Assembly (NCBI RefSeq): GCF_014218275.1
Contig: NZ_AP023213.1
Location: 620,001 to 684,000, forward strand
Source: Citrifermentans bremense
GTDB lineage: Bacteria > Desulfobacterota > Desulfuromonadia > Geobacterales > Geobacteraceae
DNA length: 64,000 nucleotides
Direction of reading: 5' to 3'
Position numbers and translations under genes: made by a program
The notes under the pieces: generated by a model
The model's database searches: none
Told to the model about the DNA's origin: nothing
Seen by the model: only the letters and a program-made list of their open reading frames with translations
Shown: positions 39,139 through 46,895 of the stretch, one piece after another
How the letters are laid out: each line of letters starts with the position of its first letter
Position numbering within the stretch: the stretch's first letter is position 1

Positions 39139-40449
39139 TTATTTCGCCCCGAAGACGAAGTAGGAGAGGGAGAGCAGGGCGAGCACCCACATCCCCCCTT
39201 TCATCTCCTTGATGCGCCCGGTGGCGCCCTTCATGAGCGGATAGGCGATGAAGCCTGCGGTCATGCCGACCCCGATGTTGTAGGTGAAGATCATCAGCAC
39301 TACGGTCAGGAAGGCGGGGATCAGTTCAGTGAAGTCGTCGAAGTCGATCTTCGCCAGCGGGCTGATCATGAAGGAGCCGATCACGATCAGGGCGATGCCG
39401 AAGGCGTGCGCCGGGACCACGGTGAAAAGGGGCGCGAAAAAGAGGGCCAGAAGGAAGAAGAACGCGGTGACGAGGGCGGTGAAGCCGGTGCGCCCCCCCT
39501 CCTCGATGCCGGCCGCGCTCTCTATGTAGGCGCCGGTGGTGGTGGTCCCAAGAAGCGGCGCCGCGACAGTCGCCAGCGCGTCGGCGAGCATCGGCTTCTC
39601 GATCTCGGGAAGGTTCCCCTTCTCGTCCAGAAGGTCCGCCCGCATGGACAGGCCCAGGAGCGTCCCGACCGTGTCGAGGAAGGCCATGATGAAGATGGTC
39701 AGGATGATCGGGAAGAAGCCGGGCGACAGCGCCCCGGCGAAATCGAGCTGGAACAGGATCGGCGAGATGTCGGGCGGCAGGCTGACGAACGACTGCGGCA
39801 GCGGTGTCACCTTGAGCGCGATGGAGGCGATGGTGGTGACGACGATGCCGATCATCATCGCGCCCAGCACCTTGCGGGAGATGAGCACCACGGTCAGGAG
39901 GAGGCCGAACACGGCCAGGAGCACCGAGGGTTGGGAGAGATCCCCCAGCTTCACCGGCGCCCCGGGGACTCCGAGCACCACGATGCCGGTCTCGTTCAGG
40001 CCGATGAAGGTGAGGAACAGGCCGATCCCGGTGGCGAAGGCGCACTTGAGCGACAGGGGGATCGATTCCGCGAGCCAGCTCCGCACCTTGAACAGGGTGA
40101 GCAGGGTGAAGAGGACCCCGGCGAAGAAGACGGCGGTGAGCGCGGTCTGCCAGGAATATCCCATCACCTTCACCACCACGAAGGCTATGAAGGCGTTCTC
40201 GCTCATGTAGGGGGCGATGGCGAAGGGGCGGTTGGCGAAAAACGCCATCAGCACGGTGCCGAAGACGGCGGCGATGATGGTCGCGGTGGTTGAGGGGCCG
40301 CGCGGGATCCCCGCGTTTTCCAGGATGGCCGGGTTGACTATGATGATGTACGCCATGGTGAGGAAGGTGGTGAGTCCGGCGATGACCTCACGCTTCATGT
40401 CGGTGCCGTAGCGCTGGAACTGGAAGTAAGCTGCTATGCGGGAGGTCAT
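39139..40449 (-). CDS. NCS2-type purine permease (AdeQ/PbuG-like)
   Basis: A 436-residue inner-membrane protein with about 12-14 helices. The azaguanine/hypoxanthine-permease type start YFQFQRYGTDMKREVIAGLT and the conserved TTTTGAYIESAAGIEEGGRTG are present. It imports adenine, guanine or hypoxanthine with protons. It lies one base after the hpt stop and is co-transcribed with it: uptake plus salvage. Confidence 0.9.
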   Translation of the reverse strand: MTSRIAAYFQFQRYGTDMKREVIAGLTTFLTMAYIIIVNPAILENAGIPRGPSTTATIIAAVFGTVLMAFFANRPFAIAPYMSENAFIAFVVVKVMGYSWQTALTAVFFAGVLFTLLTLFKVRSWLAESIPLSLKCAFATGIGLFLTFIGLNETGIVVLGVPGAPVKLGDLSQPSVLLAVFGLLLTVVLISRKVLGAMMIGIVVTTIASIALKVTPLPQSFVSLPPDISPILFQLDFAGALSPGFFPIILTIFIMAFLDTVGTLLGLSMRADLLDEKGNLPEIEKPMLADALATVAAPLLGTTTTGAYIESAAGIEEGGRTGFTALVTAFFFLLALFFAPLFTVVPAHAFGIALIVIGSFMISPLAKIDFDDFTELIPAFLTVVLMIFTYNIGVGMTAGFIAYPLMKGATGRIKEMKGGMWVLALLSLSYFVFGAK

Positions 40450-40450
40450 G

Positions 40451-41002
40451 CTAGTTCTGCTCCTTCATTGCGTAGAGCGCGGGGAGGTTGCGCCAGTAGC
40501 CTGCGATGTCCATGCCGCAACCGAAGAGGAAGCGGTCCTCTACCTCCAGACCGACGAAGTCGGCCTTGGCGCCGGGCGCCTTCCTGTCGTGGATCTTGTC
40601 TACCAGCACCGCGGTGTAGACCGCGGCGGCGCCTTCCTCGCGGCAGTAGCGCTCGATCTCTGCGAGGGTCACCCCCTCGTCCAGGATGTCGTCCACCAGG
40701 AGCACCGTGCGCCCCTTGAGTGACCGCTCCGGCTTTACTTTCCAAAGCAGGCTTCCGCCGGTCAGCTCCGCGCCGTAACGGGTAGCGTGAAGGTAGTCGA
40801 GCTCCAGCGCGAAGGGGAGTTTGTCCACCAGCTTGCCGGTGACGAACAGCCCGCCGTTCATGATGCAAATCGCCACAGGGTCGGTTCCCGCCAACCGCTC
40901 GGTTATCTGCTGCGCCATGCGTGACAGCGCAGCGTCGACTTCCTGTGCGGACTTCAGACAGTCGGCCTTCTGCCGGATGTCCTCCATGTCTTTCAGTAAC
41001 AT
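40451..41002 (-). CDS. hpt: Hypoxanthine-guanine phosphoribosyltransferase
   Basis: A 183-residue cytosolic PRTase. PRPP-binding loop VLLVDDILDEGVTL, NGGLFVTGKLVDKL and the C-terminal VGLEVEDRFLFGCGMDI fit the HPRT family. It converts hypoxanthine or guanine plus PRPP to IMP or GMP. First gene of the two-gene salvage operon; a TTTCAAG-rich AT stretch upstream (41040-41090) is the likely promoter region. Confidence 0.88.
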   Translation of the reverse strand: MLLKDMEDIRQKADCLKSAQEVDAALSRMAQQITERLAGTDPVAICIMNGGLFVTGKLVDKLPFALELDYLHATRYGAELTGGSLLWKVKPERSLKGRTVLLVDDILDEGVTLAEIERYCREEGAAAVYTAVLVDKIHDRKAPGAKADFVGLEVEDRFLFGCGMDIAGYWRNLPALYAMKEQN

Positions 41003-41163
41003 TGACGCTCCTTGGAAACTTTTGTTTCAAGCCGCGGAACGATAGCAAATTTTCTCCGTGAAATCAATTAATTGTACTTTAATTAGCTTTGACTCGAACG
41101 GAGTTGCGGGCGGGAAGGGATAAATGGGAGAGGAAGGAGGGGAGGGCGGGTTGCCCCGCCGCG

Positions 41164-42762
41164 TCAGTCGGCAGCCCCTTCGAGAAAGGCCCGTTCCAGT
41201 GCCTTGCGGTCGATCTTGCCGTTGGAATTGACCGGCAGGGAGGCTAGGCAGCTGATGAGCTCCGGCACCATGTATTTGGGGAGATGTTCACTGCAAAGGG
41301 CTGCGAGCGTTCGGGGTTCGAGCGTGGCCCCCTCGCGCGGACAGACGTAGGCCACAATCCTGCTCCCGGCCAGGTCGTCCGGGACGGCGACGACGGCCGC
41401 CTGCCTGACGCCGGGGTGGCTGTTCAGGACGATCTCGATCTCGTCCAGCTCCACCCGGAACCCCTTGCTCTTAACCATGTGGTCTCTGCGGCCGGCGAAG
41501 ACGAAGTTGCCGGCGGCGTCCACGCGGGCCAGGTCCCCGGTCTTGTAGACCCTGGCGTGGGCGGAAGGGTTGCGCGGGTCCGGTGCGAACTGCGCCTGGG
41601 TCCTGCCGCAGTCGTTCCAGTATCCCAGTGCCACGGTGGAACTCAGGACATGCAGCTCCCCCTCCTCTCCCGGTTCGGTCACCACTTTCCCCCCCTCGTC
41701 GACTGCGAAAACCTCGAAGTTGGGGAAGGGGGTCCCGATCGGGATCTTCCATTCTCCTTGCTCCAGTAGGTCGGGAACCCTGAAGCAAAGGGAGGAGTTG
41801 GCCTCGGTCTGGCCGTAGATGTTGTAGAAGGCGGCCGAAGGCATGCACTGCTTCAGGGTCTGCAGGTATTTTACCGGCATCAGGTCCCCGGAGAAGTGGA
41901 CCAGGCGCAGCTTCTCCAGGGTGAGCCGCTCCAGCGCGCCCTGGTCGGCGAGCTTGGTCAGAAGCGACGCCACCGAGTTCCACACCGTGATCCCCTCGTT
42001 CTGCATGAAGTCCGCCAGGCGCACCGGGAAGGCCGAGAGCGCCTCGGGGACCAGCACCACGGTGGCGCCGCTTTTCACGGCGCAGAAGATGTCGAAGATG
42101 GAGAGGTCGAAATGCAGGGGCGCGTGGTTGGCCAGGCGATCGCGCGGGGAGATCCCGAAGAAGCGGGCCGCCATCTCGACGAAGGTGAGGGCGTTCAGGT
42201 GGGAGATCACCACCCCCTTGGGCGAGCCGGTGGAGCCGGAGGTATGCAGGATATAGGCGGGAGCCGCGCCGCAAACACCGTCGTCGGCAGGGGAGCCGGA
42301 GCTCTCGCCCAGCATTTCGTTCCAGCCGCTGCAGCTCACGCTTTGATCCGGGGGGAGGACTCCCGCCGAAGAACCTGTGACGATGGCTGCCCGAAGCGGC
42401 AGGGGCTCCTCTGCCTCGGCGACAAGCCGCTCCAATAGTTGCGGCGCGGCGATGGCGATCTCGATGCCGCAGTGCCTGATGATGGAGGCCTGTCTCGCGG
42501 CCGGCGCCGCCGGGTCCAACGGCACGTAGATCGCCCCCGCCTTGAGGATTCCGAAGACGGAGACGATGGACTCCAGCGACTTGTTGAGAAGGATCCCGAC
42601 CCGGTCTCCCCGCGCCACCCCGCGCCGTTTGAGGAGTGCGCTCAGCTGGTTGCTTTGCGCCTCGAGCTCGGCATAGGAGAGCTCCTGGTTGCGGAAGGAG
42701 ACGGCTGTGTTGTCGGGGAAGGTGGCGGCGCTCTCGGTGAGTAACCGTTGCAGTAGGTACAT
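41164..42762 (-). CDS. Stand-alone amino acid adenylation enzyme (PltF/AnaC-like)
   Basis: A 532-residue single adenylation domain without carrier or condensation domain. Core motifs: ILHTSGSTGSPKGVVIS (A3), YNIYGQTEAN (A5), YKTGDLARVDAAGNF (A7), GRRDHMVKSKGFRVELDEIE (A8) and NSNGKIDRKALE (A10, Lys). The pocket segment HFDLSIFDIF keeps the Asp that binds the amino group of an alpha-amino acid. It would activate an amino acid as AMP ester and load the carrier protein encoded at 46340. Pairing with the oxidase at 42787 suggests proline, as in PltF/AnaC; D-alanine activation (DltA) is the alternative but dltB/dltD are absent. Last gene of the operon. Confidence 0.8.
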   Translation of the reverse strand: MYLLQRLLTESAATFPDNTAVSFRNQELSYAELEAQSNQLSALLKRRGVARGDRVGILLNKSLESIVSVFGILKAGAIYVPLDPAAPAARQASIIRHCGIEIAIAAPQLLERLVAEAEEPLPLRAAIVTGSSAGVLPPDQSVSCSGWNEMLGESSGSPADDGVCGAAPAYILHTSGSTGSPKGVVISHLNALTFVEMAARFFGISPRDRLANHAPLHFDLSIFDIFCAVKSGATVVLVPEALSAFPVRLADFMQNEGITVWNSVASLLTKLADQGALERLTLEKLRLVHFSGDLMPVKYLQTLKQCMPSAAFYNIYGQTEANSSLCFRVPDLLEQGEWKIPIGTPFPNFEVFAVDEGGKVVTEPGEEGELHVLSSTVALGYWNDCGRTQAQFAPDPRNPSAHARVYKTGDLARVDAAGNFVFAGRRDHMVKSKGFRVELDEIEIVLNSHPGVRQAAVVAVPDDLAGSRIVAYVCPREGATLEPRTLAALCSEHLPKYMVPELISCLASLPVNSNGKIDRKALERAFLEGAAD

Positions 42763-42786
42763 ACTTTGCCTCGCTGGCCCCTTCTG

Positions 42787-43932
42787 CTAGAGCCCCAGGA
42801 AGGTGGCGATGATGTTGCGCTGGATCTCCGAGGTCCCCGAGTAGATCTTCCCGGCGATGGCGTCGCGCAGGTTCCTCTCGAAGTCGTACTCCGCGCTGTA
42901 GCCGTAGGCACCGTGTATCTGCAGCGCGTCGGTGCAGTTTTGCACGTAGCTTTCGCTGATGAAGAGCTTCGCCATCGCCGATTCGAGCGGCGCCCTTTTC
43001 CCCTGCCCCTTGAGCGCCGCCACCTGGTGCAGCATCAGGCGCGAGAGCTCGATGCGGACCTTCATGTCGGAGATCTTGTGGGAGATGGACTGGCATTTAC
43101 CTATCGCCTGGCCAAACTGCTGCCGCTCCTTGGCGTAGGCGACGCAGTCCTCGAGGATCTTGTCCATCGCCCCGAGGTGCGCGGCGAAAAGACAGCTCCG
43201 CTCCCACTCCATCTCGGAGTTGAAGATCGCCGCGCCGCTTCCCTCCTGCCCTAGCCGGTTCTCCTCGGGAACCTCACAATCCTCCAGGAACACCTCCCCC
43301 AAAGGACAGGTCCGCAGCCCCATGGTTTCCAGGGGGGTGCCGGTGGAGAAGCCGGGGAACCCTCTTTCCACGATGAAGGCGGAGACGCCTGCGAACCCCT
43401 TATCCCTGTTGGTGACGGCGAACACCAGCAAAAGGTCGGCGATCGGTGCGTTGGTGATGAAGGTCTTGGAGCCGTTCAGGATGTACCTGTTCCCCCGCTT
43501 TTCCGCGCGGCACCTCATGCTGAAGGCATCGGAGCCGGCATCGGGCTCGGTCATGGCGTGCCCCCCCCTGAGGCTCCCTGCTATGAGCCCGGGGAGGTAG
43601 CGTCTTTTCTGCTCTTCGGTCCCGAAGCGGTTGATGGGCGACTCGCAGGTCCAGACGTGGGAGTTCAGCGAGAAAAGAAGGCCGCTGTCGAGGCAGGCGT
43701 AGCCCAGCCCCTCCATGGTGGCGATGGCGGTCATGGTGTCGAGCGCGAGTCCCCCGTACTCTTCCGGCATGGTGATCCCGGGGATGCCGAACTCGGCGCA
43801 TTTCTCCCAGCCGCGCTGCGAGAATTCACCCCTTCTTTCGCGCTCCTTGGCCCCCTGGTTCAGCTCGCGCCGGGCGAACTCGACGGCCATCTGCTTGAAG
43901 TTCCTTTGCTCCTCGTTGAAGATCGCTTCCAT
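42787..43932 (-). CDS. Acyl-CoA dehydrogenase-type oxidase, prolyl-carrier-protein oxidase-like
   Basis: A 381-residue FAD enzyme of usual length with GGHAMTEPDAGSDAF and KTFITNAPIADLLLV. At the MCAD catalytic position the motif is IYSGTSEIQR, Ser instead of Glu; a Glu at residue 244 in SEMEWERSCLF takes the place used by isovaleryl-CoA dehydrogenase and by prolyl-ACP oxidases such as AnaB and PltE. With a dedicated adenylation enzyme and carrier in the same operon, the expected substrate is an aminoacyl (prolyl) thioester rather than acyl-CoA. Branched-chain acyl-CoA oxidation is the alternative. Confidence 0.8.
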   Translation of the reverse strand: MEAIFNEEQRNFKQMAVEFARRELNQGAKERERRGEFSQRGWEKCAEFGIPGITMPEEYGGLALDTMTAIATMEGLGYACLDSGLLFSLNSHVWTCESPINRFGTEEQKRRYLPGLIAGSLRGGHAMTEPDAGSDAFSMRCRAEKRGNRYILNGSKTFITNAPIADLLLVFAVTNRDKGFAGVSAFIVERGFPGFSTGTPLETMGLRTCPLGEVFLEDCEVPEENRLGQEGSGAAIFNSEMEWERSCLFAAHLGAMDKILEDCVAYAKERQQFGQAIGKCQSISHKISDMKVRIELSRLMLHQVAALKGQGKRAPLESAMAKLFISESYVQNCTDALQIHGAYGYSAEYDFERNLRDAIAGKIYSGTSEIQRNIIATFLGL

Positions 43933-43971
43933 GGCTGGCCTCGGGCGGCCGGGTAGGCCGGGTAAGTGGAA

Positions 43972-44628
43972 TCACAGGGTGAGTAAAAGCGAGGCCAGTC
44001 CGTAGTATGGGGGAAGCCCCGCCTCGCATTTCAAGGCGTTGAAGGTGGCCAGGGAAATCCCCAGCAGCTCCCGGACCGACTCGATGTAAGCCCGTCTTGT
44101 CTCCTGGTCCAGCGACTCTTTCAGATTCGGGCAGGCGTAGATCAGGCATTTCAGCGGTCGCTCGGCGTGCGGCAGCAGGCAGCCCCGCTCTCCGAGGTGG
44201 GTGCATCTACCCTTTCTTAAGCGGCCGGTTGGAGCCGCCATTGTCGGCTTTTTCAGCCCGGCCAGCGCGGACTCGATGCGGAGCCGGTAGTAGGCGGGGA
44301 TCGGCTGGAGCGGCTGCACAGAAAACGCCTTGACCTGCTTGTGGCTGTACTTTCTCAGCCAGAAATCGATGGCGGTGAAATACTGCTCTGCAGGCTCGCC
44401 GCAGCAGGCGCCCTGGCAGCTGTGGCATCCTGCGAAGGAGGGAAGGTCGAGCCGAGCGATCCGCTCGTGGCAGCTGATGCGGTTTGCGTTCAGCTTTTGC
44501 AGCGCCTTCCTGGTCGGCTCGGATACCTCGTGCTCTTTGTCCAGGATTCCCTGCGTCAGGGCAGAGATCCTCTGGAACTGCCGGTAGCGCCGGGAGAAAT
44601 GCCAGAAATCGTGCAGGTCCTTGGCCAT
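43972..44628 (-). CDS. Cys-rich protein of YkgJ-like pattern
   Basis: A 218-residue soluble protein with ten Cys: Cys53; CHSCQGACC at 68-76; then Cys142, 150, 161, 166 (RPLKCLIYACPNL) and 201. The layout C-x2-C-x3-CC ... C ... RPLKC resembles the YkgJ Zn/Fe-S family but no close family is recognised. It sits inside the biosynthetic operon, 12 bp after the ureohydrolase, so it may be a redox or Fe-S enzyme of the pathway. Confidence 0.6.
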   Translation of the reverse strand: MAKDLHDFWHFSRRYRQFQRISALTQGILDKEHEVSEPTRKALQKLNANRISCHERIARLDLPSFAGCHSCQGACCGEPAEQYFTAIDFWLRKYSHKQVKAFSVQPLQPIPAYYRLRIESALAGLKKPTMAAPTGRLRKGRCTHLGERGCLLPHAERPLKCLIYACPNLKESLDQETRRAYIESVRELLGISLATFNALKCEAGLPPYYGLASLLLTL

Positions 44629-44640
44629 GGCCGCATCCTT

Positions 44641-45639
44641 TTACCGGTCCTGCCCCGCCCGGTCGCGCTTGCGCCTGGCCATACCCGCGAGCGCGTAGAT
44701 CATCGCCCACGCAGCCAGGTGCGAGGAATACCCCTGCGGGTCCTGCCCCGGGTAGACCTCGACGTAGTCGAGTCCGCTGATGCCGGAGGCTCCGATACTG
44801 TGCAACGCCGGCAGCAGCTCACTGGGGAGCAGCCCGTTGAAATCGGCGGGCCCACCGGGGTTGTAGCCGGCATCGATGCAGTCGCTGCAGATGGTGACGA
44901 AGACGTGCCTGGTGTTTTGGTGCGCGATCCTTATCGCCTCCTCGGTGACAGCGGTCATCCCCTTTTCCCTGACTTCCCTGGTGGTGATGACGCGCGCCCC
45001 CATGCTCTGGGCGTACTCGTACTGTGCCGGCGAGTTCCTCGGACCGCGGATGCCCAGGTGCACGATGCTCTCCTTGCGGACCTGGGGGATCTGGGAAATC
45101 CTGTGGATCGGGCCGCATCGGGCCAGCTGGTCGCTGCCGAAGGATTTTGCGTTGTCCAGGTGCGCGTCCAGGTGGATGATGCCGATCTCGCCGTCGCTTC
45201 CCTCCGCGAGCGCCCTGATGATCTCGGGGGTGAAGGAGTGGTCGCCTCCCAAGACGAAGGGGATGCTCTGGCTGCGGTAGATCTGCTGCATCGCGGCATG
45301 CACGCTGCGCATGGTCTCGGCCGGGTCGTTGGGGTGGACCGGGACATCCCCGATGTCGCCGAGCGTCAGGTGGTCGAACAGGTCGATCTCGTATTCGGGG
45401 AGGAAGCCGCCGTAGCGCGCCGATGCGTGCCGGATGCTCCTGGGTGCCAGCTCGCATCCGGTGAAGGAGCCCCAGGTGACGGTTCCCTCCCAGGGGACCC
45501 CGGCGATGACGACGTCATAGCCTGCCGCGGGTTTGCTGAAGTTGAGGACCGGTACGCCGAGAAAGGAGGGGGTGTCGCCATATACGGTGGGGAGCGATGC
45601 CTTCCTGTTTGGAACCATCGGGATCTCTTTGCGGTTCAT
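44641..45639 (-). CDS. Ureohydrolase (agmatinase/arginase superfamily), altered metal site
   Basis: A 332-residue enzyme. Mn-ligand motifs GGDHSF (His134) and DAHLD (Asp158, His160, Asp162) are intact. In the third motif, family pattern SxDxDxxDP, this protein has TICSDCIDAG: the first bridging Asp is Cys251 while Asp253 remains. The substrate-loop Glu (DYVEVYPGQD) is present. Ordinary members hydrolyse agmatine, arginine or guanidino acids to urea. Within the operon it may form the amine partner or remove an amidino group from an intermediate; the Cys suggests another metal or a changed reaction. Confidence 0.78.
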   Translation of the reverse strand: MNRKEIPMVPNRKASLPTVYGDTPSFLGVPVLNFSKPAAGYDVVIAGVPWEGTVTWGSFTGCELAPRSIRHASARYGGFLPEYEIDLFDHLTLGDIGDVPVHPNDPAETMRSVHAAMQQIYRSQSIPFVLGGDHSFTPEIIRALAEGSDGEIGIIHLDAHLDNAKSFGSDQLARCGPIHRISQIPQVRKESIVHLGIRGPRNSPAQYEYAQSMGARVITTREVREKGMTAVTEEAIRIAHQNTRHVFVTICSDCIDAGYNPGGPADFNGLLPSELLPALHSIGASGISGLDYVEVYPGQDPQGYSSHLAAWAMIYALAGMARRKRDRAGQDR

Positions 45640-45666
45640 CGTGACTCCTTTCCGCTTGCCGCGGTC

Positions 45667-46317
45667 TCAATCCGTCGTATCGCCAGATACGTGCAGTTTC
45701 CTGGACAAGAGCAGCCGGGTCGCCCTCACCCGGTTCAACTCACGCCAGCGCAGGGTCCGGTGCACCCACAGCGCCGGAACGTTGTCCGACCAGAAAAAGC
45801 CGTAAGCCTTGGTGTACCCCTGCCTCTTCAGCAGGTGGAGCGCGCCGTTTTGCAGCGCGGCGGCGAGATTCCCACCGCGGTTGGCCGGATCGACGAACAT
45901 GTCGAAGGTGTAGACCTCTTCCGGGGCGCACTTCACCCCCAGCCACAACTCGTCCGGGTGCTTGTAGCCGTCGTTGCCCGCGCTGGAGTCGGCGCACCAT
46001 ATATCTCCGTAAACCTTGTTTCCCTTTACGAGCGCATACCCACGGTAGCCGCGCTTCAGGTAGTTGAGCGTCTTCAGCTGCCTGCTCTTCATCGGATAGG
46101 CCAGTTGCCGGTTCTGCAGCAGTTCCCGGGTGAGCTCCACGACCTCCTCGTCCTGGGGGCGGGTGAAATCCGCTACCGGCCTCAGATTTTCGAGCTCTAT
46201 CTCCACCGGCACCGCCTCGCGGTTCAGGTAGATAGTCTCCCGCAGCAGGCTGTGAATACTGCCGTGTATTACCGTATCCAAGACCTGGACCAGGCGCATC
46301 TTGCAGTACTGTAGCAT
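45667..46317 (-). CDS. GNAT-family acyltransferase
   Basis: A 216-residue protein. The GNAT core is seen in YTFDMFVDPANRGGNLAAAL (acyl-donor loop NRGGN) and GFFWSDNVPALWVHRTLRW. The N-terminal ~80 residues are extra. Lying 22 bp after the carrier-protein gene, it could transfer the carrier-bound acyl group to an amine, as several GNATs do, instead of using acetyl-CoA. Confidence 0.7.
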   Translation of the reverse strand: MLQYCKMRLVQVLDTVIHGSIHSLLRETIYLNREAVPVEIELENLRPVADFTRPQDEEVVELTRELLQNRQLAYPMKSRQLKTLNYLKRGYRGYALVKGNKVYGDIWCADSSAGNDGYKHPDELWLGVKCAPEEVYTFDMFVDPANRGGNLAAALQNGALHLLKRQGYTKAYGFFWSDNVPALWVHRTLRWRELNRVRATRLLLSRKLHVSGDTTD

Positions 46318-46339
46318 TGGCTCCCACTCCTTTGCCGCG

Positions 46340-46597
46340 TCACTCCTTGGCTGTCAGCTTGCAGTTGATGAAGTTGACCACAGAGCCGATGGTTTCGAAG
46401 TTCTCCGGAACGATCTCTGTGTCCGCGATCTGAAGGTCGAATTCCTGCTCCAGGTAAGCTATCAGCCGTTGCACCCCCAGCGAGTCGACGATCCCTTTCT
46501 CTATCAGGGAGTCGGAGGGAGAGAGCGTGACCTTGGAGCCGTGCGTCATCATCTCGTTTTGTATGAAGCTTCTGACTGTTTCTGTGAAGTCGACCAT
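46340..46597 (-). CDS. Acyl/peptidyl carrier protein
   Basis: An 85-residue carrier protein; ATG 46597 follows GGGAGGC. Four-helix acidic pattern with the phosphopantetheine site Ser39 in GIVDSLGVQRLIAYLEQEF. Separate from fatty-acid acpP by its non-canonical DSL context (VDSLGV) and by genomic context. First gene of the six-gene operon with an adenylation enzyme and oxidase, so it probably carries an aminoacyl group as PltL/AnaD do. Confidence 0.85.
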   Translation of the reverse strand: MVDFTETVRSFIQNEMMTHGSKVTLSPSDSLIEKGIVDSLGVQRLIAYLEQEFDLQIADTEIVPENFETIGSVVNFINCKLTAKE

Positions 46598-46895
46598 GGC
46601 TGCCTCCCGTTGGATCTGGCACTGGCGTCTCTTGTGACCAACAGGCACGTTGGTGGAAGCTTCGAGCCGCAGGCGTTGTCCTTGCTGTGTGTTTTGTATG
46701 AGGTGCTGATGTTGCCGGTTGCAAGCTGCACTGGCGGCGGGGCAGGGCGCTGTGCTGTTTGATAGATTAAAAAGTTGTAATTTAACACGTCACCTAGTGT
46801 ACATTTAGGGGTCGTTGTGTCAAGCGCGGGGGGGAGTGCGGTTAAGGGTGCTTTTTTCCTTTCATAGCGCTTCCCAAAGATGGTACTTTGGCGCA
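46598..46895. other. Divergent promoter region
   Basis: About 300 bases between the biosynthetic operon (-) and the radical SAM gene (+). The centre (46755-46805) is AT-rich. No clear operator, riboswitch or small ORF was found. Confidence 0.4.

Noticed and set aside
41164..42762. Adenylation enzyme as DltA (D-alanine ligase)
   Set aside because: No dltB or dltD nearby and an oxidase plus GNAT are in the operon; not fully excluded, so noted in the entry.
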